Assembly: GCA_044226485.1 (NCBI GenBank)
Contig: JBGAGY010000002.1
Coordinates: 310,001-374,000 of the forward strand
DNA from: UBA6663 sp044226485
Lineage (GTDB): Bacteria > Chloroflexota > Anaerolineae > Anaerolineales > UBA6663
Direction of reading: 5' to 3'
DNA: 64,000 nucleotides
Below the pieces are notes generated by a model that was given only the letters and a program-made list of their open reading frames with translations, searched no databases and was not told the DNA's origin. Position 1 is the first letter of the stretch, and each line of letters begins with the position of its first letter. Position numbers and translations under genes: made by a program. Below, piece after piece: positions 1 to 8,589 of this stretch.

Positions 1-436
1 CTTCGTCCTTCGTTTTGTTTCTGGCAGGCGCGGACAGCGATCATCAACAGCGTAAGGCTTCTTCGTCCCGTGTCATCCAGAGCGCCGGGCCTCGCGCGTC
101 GCGTGTCATCCAGAGCGCCCAGCCTTCTGGGTCCGGAACCCTTCGTAATGAGCGCGAAGGATCGCCTCCGAAGGCCCATATGGTCCGGGCGACAGCCAGC
201 GAGTCCGATAGGCGATCCTTCGCGCTCATTACAGACGGCTTCGGACCGAAAGGGTTGGGCGCTCTGGATGACACGCGACGCGCGGGGACGGGCGCTTTGG
301 ATAACATGGGCCGAGAGGCTGCGGCGCGGCGACCACCCACCAGTTGGCAGCGCACTGCCGGGCGCCCAGGCGATCACATGCGGCGCGCGAAGCCACGCGC
401 ACGAACCTGGAAGGACAACGCGTCCTTCGTCGTTCG
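1..436. other. Non-coding left edge, repeat-rich
   Basis: No convincing gene is present; the short reading frames here are repeat translations. The first 20 bases carry CTTCGTCCTTCG. Positions 415-445 carry the opposite-strand counterpart, GACGAACGACGAAGGACG on the minus strand, which overlaps the TGA stop of the following histidine kinase. Between them lies the nested palindrome described separately at 69-305. Such material also follows prs near 8.1 kb, so this is probably a 3' intergenic repeat zone. Confidence 0.7.
69..305. repeat. Nested palindromic repeat, family I, copy 1
   Basis: An outer perfect 28-bp inverted repeat pairs 94-121 with 256-283 (core GTGTCATCCAGAGCGCC). An inner perfect 22-bp inverted repeat pairs 146-167 with 210-231 (core AATGAGCGCGAAGGATC). 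Partial extra copies of the outer arm flank it at 69-86 and 289-305. The centre (168-209) is unrelated to that of the second copy at 8189-8447, while the arms are conserved. The arms resemble the TCATCC...GAGCG...AAGGATC repeats that are common in many bacterial genomes. The element lies downstream of the histidine kinase operon. Confidence 0.85.
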
Positions 437-1669
437 TCAGGCTTTGCTTCCGTTGGGCAGAGGAGGGTGCAGCGGGATCTGAAGATAGAAGGTGCTGCCG
501 GGCAGGGCATGCTCGTCGCAGCCTGGGCTCTCGACCCAGATCCGGCCACCGTGAGCGCGGACGACGCCGCGCGCGATCGCCAGGCCGAGGCCCGGGCCCC
601 CGCCTTTGAACGTGGTCTTGCCTGACGAGTGCAGGGCCACCGACCCCACCTGATAGAACTTCTCGAAAATCAAGCGATGATGCTCGGGCGCCAGACCGAT
701 CCCTGTGTCGGCGACGATGATCTCGACGCCTGCCTCGCCCGTGTCGAGCGTGACGCCGTGCGTGCGCACCGTGATCACGCCGCCGTCCGGCGTGTACTTC
801 ACGGCGTTGAGCAGCACCTGATAGACGGCCTTCTGGAGCAAGGTCTGATCTGCGTGGATGAGCGGCAGGTCGGCTGCGTACTCGGTCGTGAGCGTCAGGT
901 CGCGCTCGCCCAGATCGCGCTTGACGCGATTGACGATGTCGTTGAGCAGGCTGCGGATCGGCACCGGCACCGGCGCGATGCGCAGCCTGTCGCTGTCGAT
1001 GCGGGTGACGTCGAGCATGGTGTTGACGATCTCGTGCAGGCGCTCAGTGCCTTTGGTCAGGCTGTCGAGGATGCGCACGAGCGCCGGGTTGCCAGACACC
1101 GCAGTGTCGGCGCGCAAGACGCTGAGCGAGCCCTTCATCACGGTGATCGGCGTGCGCAGTTCGTGGGCGGCTACCTGGATGAACTCGAGCTTGTTCCGGT
1201 CGAGCTGCTGCAGCGTCTGGTTGGTGCGGCGCAGATCGTCGACGGCGGCCTGATCGTTCTCGCGCATCCGCTCGAGCGTGACGCGCATGATCGAAAGCGC
1301 CATGTGCGGGCTGCGGCTGAGCAGTTGAACGAAGTCGGCCTTGTCGATCTCGAGGACGCGTGTGGCGCGCGTCGTGCAGGCGCTGGCCGAGCGCGGCCCG
1401 TTCTGGATCAGCGCGACTTCGCCGACGAAGCTGCCCTTGCCGACCCGGCGCAGCTCGCGTTCGCCGCCCTTGTCGTCGATGCGCTGCGTGATCGCGCACT
1501 CGCCCTCGGCGATGATGTAGAACGTCTCCTCGCAGACGCCCTCGTGACAGAGCATCTGACCGGCCGGGTAGCGTCGGCCGCGGGTGACCGCCGCGATCGT
1601 CGACAACTCTTCGGCGGAGAGGTCCGGGAAGGTTTCGCGGAGCGTGGGGAGCGGGTCGAGCTCAGGCAT
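437..1669 (-). CDS. Sensor histidine kinase with cyclic-nucleotide-binding-type domain
   Basis: A 410-residue soluble sensor kinase. Residues ~15-135 form a CNB/CRP-like beta-roll (FYIIAEGECAIT, GSFVGEVALI, GPRSASA). A linker helix follows, then a HisKA domain with the phospho-acceptor in VAAHELRTPITVMKG (His ~169). The C-terminal HATPase shows the N box (NAVKYT), G1 (DTGIGL), F box (FEKFYQ) and G2 (GGGPGLGLA). It should autophosphorylate and pass phosphate to an unidentified response regulator, since none is adjacent. The start lies 4 nt after the stop of the upstream GAF kinase, so the two are one operon. Both lack a partner regulator, so a shared remote one is possible. Whether cAMP or another ligand binds cannot be judged from the sequence. 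Confidence 0.9.
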   Translation of the reverse strand: MPELDPLPTLRETFPDLSAEELSTIAAVTRGRRYPAGQMLCHEGVCEETFYIIAEGECAITQRIDDKGGERELRRVGKGSFVGEVALIQNGPRSASACTTRATRVLEIDKADFVQLLSRSPHMALSIMRVTLERMRENDQAAVDDLRRTNQTLQQLDRNKLEFIQVAAHELRTPITVMKGSLSVLRADTAVSGNPALVRILDSLTKGTERLHEIVNTMLDVTRIDSDRLRIAPVPVPIRSLLNDIVNRVKRDLGERDLTLTTEYAADLPLIHADQTLLQKAVYQVLLNAVKYTPDGGVITVRTHGVTLDTGEAGVEIIVADTGIGLAPEHHRLIFEKFYQVGSVALHSSGKTTFKGGGPGLGLAIARGVVRAHGGRIWVESPGCDEHALPGSTFYLQIPLHPPLPNGSKA

Positions 1670-1673
1670 GCCC

Positions 1674-4600
1674 TTACCCCAATCCCTCGTCCGGGAGCGC
1701 GCTCAGCGAGGAAGCGGCCGACGTGTCAGGCGCGCCTCCGAGAGACGGGCTGGGGGCGAGGGCCAGAGGCACAGTGAAGTGGAAGGTGCTGCCGCGGCGC
1801 AGTTCCGATTCGAACCAGATGCGGCCGCCCTGGAGCTCGACGAGGTTCTTGACGATGTTCAGGCCCAGGCCGGTGCCCGGCGCCATCTCGCGCGCGAGGC
1901 GATCCTCGGCGCGGAAGAATTTCTGGAAGAGCCGGCCCTGATCCTCGGGCGCGATGCCGATGCCGTTGTCCTGCACTGCGATGTGAAGTTCGCCATCGCG
2001 GGCCTCGCCGCGCAGGACGATGTGGCCCGACTCGGGCGTGTACTTGTGAGCGTTGCTGAGCAGGTTGTGGAGCACCTGGCTGAAGCGCGTCCCATCCGCC
2101 AGGATGCGCGGCAGCTCGGCCGGCAGTTCCACCGTCAGAGACTGTTGCTTCGACTCGAAGAGCGCGCGCGCCGTCGCCAGGGCTTCGTCAATCAACGGGC
2201 GCGGGTCGAGCACGACCTTCTCGAGGCGCAGTTTGCCGGCCTCGATGCGAGCCGAGTCGTTCATGTCGGTGACGATGGTCTTCATCCGCTCGATGTTGTT
2301 GCGGATGACGTTCAGGAACTGGCGCTGACCGTCGCTGAGCGGGCCGACAGCGTTGCTGAGCAGGATGTCGGTGTAGCCCTTGATCGGCGTCATCGGCGTC
2401 TTGAGCTCGTGCGCCACGAACGACATGAGATCGCTCTTGGCCACGTTGGCGGCCGCGACCTGCGCGTACAGCCGCGCGTTGGCGATGGCGATCGAGGCAT
2501 GGTCGACAAGACGCGTGACGAAGCTGATGTGCTCGTCCGAGAAGGCATCGAGGCCGTGGCTCTCGAGGTTGATCACGCCGACGACGCGCTGCTCGTGCAG
2601 GATCGGCAGGGTCAGCTGCGAACGCGTCTCGGAGAGCACACCGCGATAGTCTGGATCCTGGCGGACGTCGCGGACCAGGCTGATGCGGCCGGTGCGGGCG
2701 ACGCGGCCCATGATGCCGCGATCGATCGGGATCGGCCGGTTCTGCATGCCCTCGACGGTCGTGCCATAGCCGCGCGTGGCCACGATCTGCAGGCCTTCGT
2801 CGGTGAGGATGCTGACCGAGCCGGCAGCCGCGCCGGTGCGCTTGAGCGCCCAGTCGATCGTCAGATCCATCACGCGCTGGATGTCGAGCGAGGTGTTCAG
2901 CTCGCGATCGATGCGCTGCATGATCGAGAGCTCCTCGACGCGCGAGGCCAGGGCCTGGTCGGTCTGCGTGAACAGCCGGGCGTTCTCGATCGAGATCGCG
3001 GCCGGGGCGGCCAGGGCCGCGAGCAGATTCTGGTCGTCTTCGGTGAAGCGCGATCCGTCGCGCTTGTTGAGCAGCTGGATGGCGCCGATCGACTTGTCTT
3101 TGAAGCGCAGCGGCACCGTGATCAGGTTGCGGGTGATGAAGCCCGTGGTCTCGTCGGCGCCCTTGAACCAGCGCGAGTCGTGCTGGGCGTCGTTGACGAT
3201 CACGGCCCGGCCGTGCTCGATGGCCTCGCCGACGAAACCGCGCCCGGGCGGCATGAGCGTGCCGACCAGCTCCTGGCCGACCGGACCGACAGCGACACGG
3301 AAGACGTAGGCGCCGCTCTCCTCGTCGATCAGGTACAGGCTGCCGGCCTCTGCCCCGAGCACGTCGACGGCGCTGGCCACGACGCGCTCGAGCAGGCGGT
3401 CGAGATCGAGCGTCGACGAGATCGTCAGGCTGATGTCGTTGAGCGTCGCCAGCTGGCGCGCGCGCGTCTCGGCCTCGCGCAGCAGCCGCGCGCGGGTGAG
3501 CGCGCCGGCGGCCTGATCGGCCACCGTGCTGAAGATCTTCAGCTGGTCTTCGGTGTAGGCCACGTCGCCGGCGGCGGTCAACAGGCCGAGGATGTCCTGC
3601 CCCGAGATGAGCGGCACCGAGGCCCAACACGCATAGCCGCGCGGATCGGGCAGCAGGCCGCGCCGGCGCACCTCGGCTGGATAGTCGTTGAACAGGAGCG
3701 GCGCGCCGCTGCGGGCGACCTCGCGCTCGATCACGTGAGCGGCCGGGACGGCGCGGCCCTCGAGCGACGAGTCGCGCTCATCGCCGTCGAGGTAGAAGGC
3801 GTAGTTGAGGGTCGCGCGCTTCGGGTCCTGCAGGGCGATGGCGAAGTGCGCGGCGGGCAGGATCTTACTGGTCTGGGCGTAGATCAGTTCGAGCAGGTCA
3901 TCGTAGGCCAGGGTGAAGCTCAGCGCCTGCGACATCTGGCTGATGACGTTGAGATCGCGGACGCGGCGCTCGAGGTCGTTGACGACCGCGGCGCGTTCGA
4001 GGGCGACGCCGGTCTGATCGGCCAGGGTGGCGATCAGGCGAAGTTCCTCGTTGGCGTAGGGCTTGCCGTCGTAGCGCGGGCCGACGGCCACGAAACCGTC
4101 GAGCGCGGGGCCGCACTGGACGCGTGCGAGCACCTGTGGGCCGAGGACGCGCAGCCGTGCCTGCTCGGTGCGCAACGTGTCGGGCAGCGCATCGAGGTTA
4201 TGCAGGACGAACACCGAGTGCGCGGCCGCCAGCGCCTGGCTCAATGCGCCGTTGACGTCGAAGCGCAGATCGGTGGTCGGCCGATTGGTGCCATCGGGTG
4301 CCGCGATCAATTGCTGAGTGCCGTTGTCGGGGATGAAGACATGGACGTTTGTCGCGCCAAGCATCGTCTCGAGCGTCACCCGGAGTTCGCGCGCGATCTC
4401 ACCGGGCACATCCATGTGCGCCAGAGCACGACTGAACGCCTCGGCCGCGGTCTGCTCTTCGATGACCGACACGCCGGTCTGGGGCGAAGCCGTCGGTTCG
4501 GGGGCCAGCACGGTCGTGGCCATGCCCAGTTGGTTCTCGGGTGTCAGGCTTACCCGGCTGAGTCCGCGTTTGATGACGCGCAGCGCCGGCTCGAACACGA

Positions 4601-4763
4601 CCGCCATCAGGAAGGCCGTAGCCCCAAGCAGGATCGGATTGTCAGGGGCGACAAGGCCTCGCGTCAGCAGCACAGCGCCGGCGCTCAGCAAGGCATAGCC
4701 CAGCACGGCCACCAGGCCGAGCACGAGGTACGCGAGAGCAGTCTGTCGAGACGGCACAATCAT
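1674..4763 (-). CDS. Membrane-anchored multi-GAF sensor histidine kinase
   Basis: A 1029-residue kinase. Two hydrophobic segments (about 9-33 and 43-60) anchor the N-terminus. About four GAF or GAF-like domains follow (roughly 90-250, 255-430, 440-605 and 620-785); the first is the most degenerate. The HisKA H box is VAHELKTPMTPIKGY (His ~784). The HATPase shows NLLSNAHKYTPES, DNGIGIAPEDQ, LFQKFFR and GTGLGLNIVKNL. Several GAFs in series suggest integration of small-molecule, redox or light signals, but no chromophore Cys motif could be assigned. It is the first gene of the two-kinase operon. An extracytoplasmic sensor is absent, so sensing is probably cytoplasmic. Family assignment is firm; the ligand is unknown. 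Confidence 0.92.
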   Translation of the reverse strand: MIVPSRQTALAYLVLGLVAVLGYALLSAGAVLLTRGLVAPDNPILLGATAFLMAVVFEPALRVIKRGLSRVSLTPENQLGMATTVLAPEPTASPQTGVSVIEEQTAAEAFSRALAHMDVPGEIARELRVTLETMLGATNVHVFIPDNGTQQLIAAPDGTNRPTTDLRFDVNGALSQALAAAHSVFVLHNLDALPDTLRTEQARLRVLGPQVLARVQCGPALDGFVAVGPRYDGKPYANEELRLIATLADQTGVALERAAVVNDLERRVRDLNVISQMSQALSFTLAYDDLLELIYAQTSKILPAAHFAIALQDPKRATLNYAFYLDGDERDSSLEGRAVPAAHVIEREVARSGAPLLFNDYPAEVRRRGLLPDPRGYACWASVPLISGQDILGLLTAAGDVAYTEDQLKIFSTVADQAAGALTRARLLREAETRARQLATLNDISLTISSTLDLDRLLERVVASAVDVLGAEAGSLYLIDEESGAYVFRVAVGPVGQELVGTLMPPGRGFVGEAIEHGRAVIVNDAQHDSRWFKGADETTGFITRNLITVPLRFKDKSIGAIQLLNKRDGSRFTEDDQNLLAALAAPAAISIENARLFTQTDQALASRVEELSIMQRIDRELNTSLDIQRVMDLTIDWALKRTGAAAGSVSILTDEGLQIVATRGYGTTVEGMQNRPIPIDRGIMGRVARTGRISLVRDVRQDPDYRGVLSETRSQLTLPILHEQRVVGVINLESHGLDAFSDEHISFVTRLVDHASIAIANARLYAQVAAANVAKSDLMSFVAHELKTPMTPIKGYTDILLSNAVGPLSDGQRQFLNVIRNNIERMKTIVTDMNDSARIEAGKLRLEKVVLDPRPLIDEALATARALFESKQQSLTVELPAELPRILADGTRFSQVLHNLLSNAHKYTPESGHIVLRGEARDGELHIAVQDNGIGIAPEDQGRLFQKFFRAEDRLAREMAPGTGLGLNIVKNLVELQGGRIWFESELRRGSTFHFTVPLALAPSPSLGGAPDTSAASSLSALPDEGLG

Positions 4764-4916
4764 CGGTCGCGGCTCATCCTGGGACGATTCTATGCATAAA
4801 GCCTATCAAACTGTAAAGTAGGGGCCGGTGCGGGAAAGTTGGCCCGTGAGCCCACCCTTAAGGTTAGAATAGCTCCCACGGCGGGTGGTTGCCATAAAGG
4901 GAGCCTTAAGACCAAA

Positions 4917-5016
4917 GAGCGAGGCGCGAGGGGCGAGGAGCGAAAACCGAAAGGCGCGGCAGCGGCGCATAGAGCAAAACGCGCCCCGCCCTTCGCGCCT
5001 CGCTTTTCGCCCTTCG
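4917..5016. repeat. Purine/pyrimidine palindrome, family II, upstream of mutase subunit
   Basis: The left arm (4917-4959) is purine-rich, built from GAGCGA/GGGCGA-like hexamers. The right arm (4980-5016) is its pyrimidine-rich imperfect complement (CCCTTCGCGCCTCGC). It ends about 22 nt before the B12-binding protein start. Related elements are at 29479-29622, 30847-30902, 34176-34239 and, in coding sequence, 45931-46020. The rest of the 4764-5038 interval holds no recognisable gene. Confidence 0.8.
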
Positions 5017-5038
5017 TCTGCCTGTGGTCGATCCAACC

Positions 5039-5440
5039 ATGAACACCATTCGAGTCTTGATCGCCAAGCCTGGCCTTGATGGACACGATCGCGGCGCGAA
5101 GGTCATCGCGCGGGCGTTGCGCGACGCCGGCATGGAGGTGATCTACACGGGCCTGCGCCAGACGCCCGAGATGGTCGCCGAGGCAGCCCTACAGGAGGAC
5201 GTCGACGCCGTCGGGCTGTCGATCCTGTCGGGCGCGCACCTGGCACTGACGCCGCGCATCCTTGAGCTGATGCGAGCCAACGGCCAGGGCGACGTGCCGG
5301 TGTTCGTCGGCGGGATCATCCCTGACGACGATGCCGAGACGCTCCGCGGCATGGGAGTGGCCGCCGTCTTCGGTCCCGGCACGCCGATGTCGGCAGTGGT
5401 CGAGGCGGTGCGCCAGGCGGCGCAACCGGCGGAGTCCTGA
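5039..5440 (+). CDS. B12-binding subunit of acyl-CoA mutase (methylmalonyl-CoA mutase C-terminal domain)
   Basis: A 133-residue stand-alone cobalamin-binding domain. The B12 signature D-x-H-x-x-G is visible in LDGHDRGAK, followed by LSILSG and VFVGGIIP, which hold the lower-axial ligand loop and nucleotide tail. In split mutases this small subunit pairs with a separate catalytic TIM-barrel subunit to rearrange methylmalonyl-, ethylmalonyl- or isobutyryl-CoA. No large subunit is encoded in the window. The ATG at 5039 is preferred because it starts MNTIRVLIAKPGLDGHD as in the family; a GTG at 5024 would add five residues. The next gene is MeaB, the GTPase chaperone of this enzyme class, 10 nt downstream, so the two form a unit. 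Confidence 0.9.
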   Translation: MNTIRVLIAKPGLDGHDRGAKVIARALRDAGMEVIYTGLRQTPEMVAEAALQEDVDAVGLSILSGAHLALTPRILELMRANGQGDVPVFVGGIIPDDDAETLRGMGVAAVFGPGTPMSAVVEAVRQAAQPAES

Positions 5441-5450
5441 GCGACGACCG

Positions 5451-6449
5451 ATGGACATCGATCGCATCCTGGCCGGCGACCGACGCGCGCTGGCGCGCTG
5501 GCTGACCGCCCTCGAGGGTGAACGGCCCGAGGCCCAGGCGATCCTGTCGGCTCTGTATCCACGCACGGGCCGGGCTCACCTGGTCGGTGTGACGGGCGCG
5601 CCGGGCTCAGGCAAGAGCACGTTGGTGGCCGCACTCGCGCGGGGGTGGCGGACACGCGGTCAGACTGTGGCGGTGCTGGCGGTCGACCCGTCGAGCCCGT
5701 TCAGCGGCGGCGCGATCCTCGGCGACCGTGTGCGCATGCAATCCCTCTCAGGGGATCCTGGCGTCTTCATTCGATCCATGGCCAGCCGCGGCACGCTGGG
5801 CGGCCTGGCGGCCACGACCGCCGATCTGGCTCGCGCGCTCGACGCCGCCGGCTTCGACCTGGTCGTCATCGAGACGGTCGGGGCCGGTCAGAGCGAGATC
5901 GACGTGGCGCGCGCCGCGCAGACCACGATCGTGATCGAAGCGCCCGGCCTCGGCGACGACGTCCAGGCGATCAAAGCCGGTATCCTCGAGATCGCGGACC
6001 TGCTGGTGGTCAACAAGGCCGATCAGCCTGGAGCCGATGCGACGGCCCGAGCGCTGAAGGCCGCGCTCGAGCTCGAACAGGCGGCGCGCGCCGGCCAGAC
6101 CGCCGACGGCATGAACACCTCCGACGCCGCGCACTGGTCGGTGCCCGTGTTGAACACGATCGCGACGAACGGCCAGGGAATCGACGACGTGATCGAAGCC
6201 GTCGCGGCGCATCGGCGCTTCCTTTTAGAGACGCCGCACGGATCCGACCGTGAACGCCAGCGCGTTCGCCGTGAACTCGAATCGAGATTGCGACAGCGGG
6301 TGTGGCAGCACTTTACAGTTGACTTCGAGATGAGTGTCCTCGAAGAGTTGGCGGCCAGGGTGTGCGCCCGCGAAATCGATATTGAAAGCGCGGTAAAATC
6401 GGCTTTGAAGTCCCGCCGAACCATCGAGAGTGAGAGCAACCCTCCATGA
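5451..6449 (+). CDS. meaB: MeaB/ArgK-family GTPase, mutase chaperone
   Basis: A 332-residue G3E-family GTPase that protects and reloads B12-dependent acyl-CoA mutases. It has Walker A GAPGSGKST (~residues 49-57), the switch segment DPSSPFSGGAILGDRVRM, the ETVGAGQSE motif and the guanine-specificity motif NKAD. The ATG at 5451 gives the usual family start; a longer upstream reading frame overlaps the preceding gene and is not needed. The gene directly follows the cobalamin-binding subunit, fixing the functional pairing. Its stop overlaps the next start (ATGA at 6446-6449), so the acetyltransferase is translationally coupled. The C-terminal ~60 residues are the usual helical dimerisation region. 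Confidence 0.95.
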   Translation: MDIDRILAGDRRALARWLTALEGERPEAQAILSALYPRTGRAHLVGVTGAPGSGKSTLVAALARGWRTRGQTVAVLAVDPSSPFSGGAILGDRVRMQSLSGDPGVFIRSMASRGTLGGLAATTADLARALDAAGFDLVVIETVGAGQSEIDVARAAQTTIVIEAPGLGDDVQAIKAGILEIADLLVVNKADQPGADATARALKAALELEQAARAGQTADGMNTSDAAHWSVPVLNTIATNGQGIDDVIEAVAAHRRFLLETPHGSDRERQRVRRELESRLRQRVWQHFTVDFEMSVLEELAARVCAREIDIESAVKSALKSRRTIESESNPP

Positions 6450-7027
6450 TCCTTGGCAAAAAGTCCCGATTGCGACCGATCGAAAAAGATGATCTGCCAC
6501 GCTACGTGCGCTGGTTGAGCGATCCTGAACTGCGCAGCTACCTCAACGTGTCGCTGCCGATGAGCCAGACGCAGGAAGAGAAGTGGTTCGAGCGCAACCT
6601 CCAGGCCGGCAACGAGCAGGCCTGGGCCATCGACGCCCAGCCCAACGACATGGCGATGGGCCCGTGGCAGCACATCGGCTCGTGCGGGTTCCATGAGATC
6701 GACTGGCGGACGCGCGCCGGCGAAGTGGGCATCATGATCGGCCTCAAGGAATACTGGGGGCGCGGCTTCGGCACTGACGCGCTGCAGACCCTCGTCGCCT
6801 GGGGCTTCTACTCGCTCAATCTCAATCGGGTCACCTTGCGAGTCAACGCCGATAATGTGCGGGCGATTCGCTCGTATGAGAAGGTGGGCTTTTCGCTCGA
6901 AGGCCGGCTGCGCCAGGCGACGTTCGCCAACGGCGTCTACGGCGACGAGTTGTTGATGGCGGTGCTGCGGGAGGATTGGGCGCGCGCCGTCTCGGAAGCC
7001 GAGACAGAGGCCGCTCAAACCCGCTGA
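6446..7027 (+). CDS. GNAT N-acetyltransferase, RimJ/RimL-like
   Basis: A 193-residue acetyltransferase. It opens with LRPIEKDDLPRYVRWLSDPE, typical of the RimJ/RimL branch. The acetyl-CoA pyrophosphate-binding loop is GLKEYWGRGFGTDAL, followed by the conserved LNLNRVTLRVNADNVRAIRSYEKVGF helix and strand, here read in two parts. It probably acetylates an amine on a small molecule or a protein N-terminus; the substrate cannot be deduced. It overlaps meaB by 4 nt, implying co-translation. A hairpin at 7045-7066 follows. A functional link to the mutase is not evident. Confidence 0.88.
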   Translation: MILGKKSRLRPIEKDDLPRYVRWLSDPELRSYLNVSLPMSQTQEEKWFERNLQAGNEQAWAIDAQPNDMAMGPWQHIGSCGFHEIDWRTRAGEVGIMIGLKEYWGRGFGTDALQTLVAWGFYSLNLNRVTLRVNADNVRAIRSYEKVGFSLEGRLRQATFANGVYGDELLMAVLREDWARAVSEAETEAAQTR

Positions 7028-7044
7028 CGATCGAGACCGACACA

Positions 7045-7066
7045 GGCGCCCGCAAGGGCGCCGTTT
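7045..7066 (+). terminator. Hairpin after GNAT gene
   Basis: A 7-bp perfect stem (GGCGCCC/GGGCGCC) with a GCAA tetraloop is followed by GTTTC. The short T run makes it a modest intrinsic terminator or an mRNA-stabilising hairpin ending the mutase-MeaB-GNAT unit, 17 nt after the stop. Confidence 0.6.
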
Positions 7067-7114
7067 CACGTGCCGGCCGCCCATGGCGGCGCGTGAGGAT
7101 GGCATGATCACGCA

Positions 7115-8065
7115 ATGTTTGGGAATATCAAAGTCTTCGCCGGCACTGCATCGCCGGCTCTGGCTCAAGAGATCGCCAGTTACTTGAACGTGCCGCTCAG
7201 CGGGCGGGACATCATCAAGTTCCCGAACGAGAACATCTTCGTCAAGCTGCACGCCAGCGTGCGCGGACAGGACTGTTACGTCGTTCAGACGACCTCGGCG
7301 CCGACGAGCGACAACCTGCTCGAGTTGCTGATCATGGTGCAGACCCTGAAGCTCGACTCGGCCGGGCGCATCACGGTCGTCGTGCCGTACCTGGCCTACG
7401 CGCGCTCCGACAAGAAGGATCAGCCGCGTGTGCCGATCACGGCCCGGCTCGTGGCCGACATGATCACTGTGGCGGGCGCCGACCGCTACATCCTCATGGA
7501 CCTTCACGCCGGTCAGATCCAGGGCTTCTTCTCGATCCCCGGCGACGTGCTCACCGCCTTCCATATCGTCAGCGACTACTTCGCCGAGATCCGGCCGACA
7601 CTCAAAGATCCCGTGATCGTCACGGCGGACCTCGGCTTTGCCAAGAAGGGCCGCAACTTCGCGGCGCGCCTGAACTGCACGATGGCCTTCGTCGAGAAAC
7701 GCCGCACGGGCAACGATGCCAACGCCTTCGCGTTGACGGTCATCGGCGACGTGCAGGATCGCGACGTGATCATCGTCGACGACGAAGTCGACACGGCCGG
7801 CTCAGTGTCTCAGGCCGTTGAAATCGTCAAGGCCCACGGCGCGCGAGACGTGTATCTGAGCTTCGTGCATGCGGTGCTCTCGCCGCCGGCGATCGAGCGC
7901 CTGCGAAAGTTGCAGCTCAAGGAGATCGTCACGACCAACACGATCCCGCTGCCGGCTGAGAAGATGCTGCCGAACCTCCGGGTGCTTTCAGTCGCGCCCC
8001 TGCTGGGCGAGGTCATCAAGCGAGCCCACGAGGGCCGCAGCGTCGGCGAGATGTTCAACGAGTGA
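7115..8065 (+). CDS. prs: Ribose-phosphate pyrophosphokinase (PRPP synthetase)
   Basis: A 316-residue enzyme that makes PRPP from ribose-5-phosphate and ATP for purine, pyrimidine, His, Trp and NAD synthesis. Length is typical. The N-terminal half shows IKVFAGTASPALAQEIA and the active-site flanking YLAYARSDKKD. The ATP/PRPP region includes MDLHAGQIQGFF. The PRPP-binding signature is DVIIVDDEVDTAGS in the C-terminal half. No Shine-Dalgarno sequence precedes the ATG. CATGAT lies exactly 6 nt upstream, similar to the -10 boxes of the leaderless genes in this window, although its first base is not T. A strong hairpin follows at 8116-8164. Confidence 0.96.
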   Translation: MFGNIKVFAGTASPALAQEIASYLNVPLSGRDIIKFPNENIFVKLHASVRGQDCYVVQTTSAPTSDNLLELLIMVQTLKLDSAGRITVVVPYLAYARSDKKDQPRVPITARLVADMITVAGADRYILMDLHAGQIQGFFSIPGDVLTAFHIVSDYFAEIRPTLKDPVIVTADLGFAKKGRNFAARLNCTMAFVEKRRTGNDANAFALTVIGDVQDRDVIIVDDEVDTAGSVSQAVEIVKAHGARDVYLSFVHAVLSPPAIERLRKLQLKEIVTTNTIPLPAEKMLPNLRVLSVAPLLGEVIKRAHEGRSVGEMFNE

Positions 8066-8115
8066 TGGGTGCGCCTGCGGCGCGTGGCGCCTGACAAAGG
8101 ACGAGAGACGAACGA

Positions 8116-8164
8116 CGAAGGACGACGGTTGACTGGCCAGTCAGCCGTCGTCCTTCGCGTTTTA
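8116..8164. terminator. Bidirectional hairpin after prs, GACGAA-type
   Basis: Perfect 13-bp arms (8116-8128 and 8145-8157, CGAAGGACGACGG and its complement) surround an inner 14-bp palindrome, TGACTGGCCAGTCA. The right side runs into CGTTTTA. Upstream, 8090-8120 carries TGACAAAGGACGAGAGACG and then AACGACGAAGGACG, the same motif that overlaps the histidine kinase stop at 437. It probably terminates prs and doubles as a repeat-family member. Confidence 0.75.
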
Positions 8165-8188
8165 CGGCGATGGGCTTCTCCGCCGCCC

Positions 8189-8447
8189 CGCGTCGCGTGT
8201 CATCCAGAACGCCGACCCAACATGCCCTCAGACGCGCCGAATGAGCGCGAAGGATCTCCTTCGAAGACCCGCATGACCATGGGGACATACCTTCTCGGAC
8301 AACCGAGTCCGACAGGAGATCCTTCGCGCTCATTCGGCATGCCGTTACTTCACGAAGGGCCAGGCGCTCTGGATGACACGCGACGCGCTAGGTGCCAGGG
8401 CGCTGGATGACACGCAACGCGCGGGAGCGGAGGCGCTGGATGACAGG
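8189..8447. repeat. Nested palindromic repeat, family I, copy 2
   Basis: Outer 25-bp arms pair 8189-8213 with 8363-8387 with one mismatch. Perfect inner 23-bp arms pair 8238-8260 with 8314-8336 (core AATGAGCGCGAAGGATCTCC). Two further partial outer arms follow in tandem (8397-8422 and 8431-8447, GGCGCTGGATGACA). Arms match copy 1 at 69-305 but the inner spacer differs. Together with the hairpins at 8116 and 8528 it fills the 524-bp gap between the convergent prs and TolB-like genes; no gene is present in that gap. Confidence 0.85.
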
Positions 8448-8527
8448 GAGGAAAGGCCAGGCCGTGGCGACACCTGTCGACCCTGACGGCGTGTTATGCA
8501 TACATTGATATCCGAATGCAAGGCATT

Positions 8528-8574
8528 AAAGGCGAAGGGCTTGTGTTGCACACAACCCTCGCCCTTCGCCTTTT
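8528..8574. terminator. Bidirectional hairpin after TolB-like gene
   Basis: AAAGGCGAAGGGC (8528-8540) pairs with the complementary GCCCTTCGCCTTT (8561-8573), with an inner TTGTG/CACAA stem. T runs occur on both strands. It lies 16 nt past the minus-strand stop of the TolB-like gene and probably terminates it. The hexameric GGCGAA core links it to the purine-rich repeat families. Confidence 0.75.
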
Positions 8575-8589
8575 GTCGTTCGTCAGCGC

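Noticed and set aside
4800..5038. Cobalamin riboswitch before the B12-binding subunit
   Set aside because: The interval is filled by a family II palindrome; no B12-box-like segment or multi-branched leader was seen.
1..8450. CRISPR array suspected from repeated units near 69-305 and 8189-8447
   Set aside because: Units are inverted rather than direct, spacing is irregular, and no cas genes are nearby.
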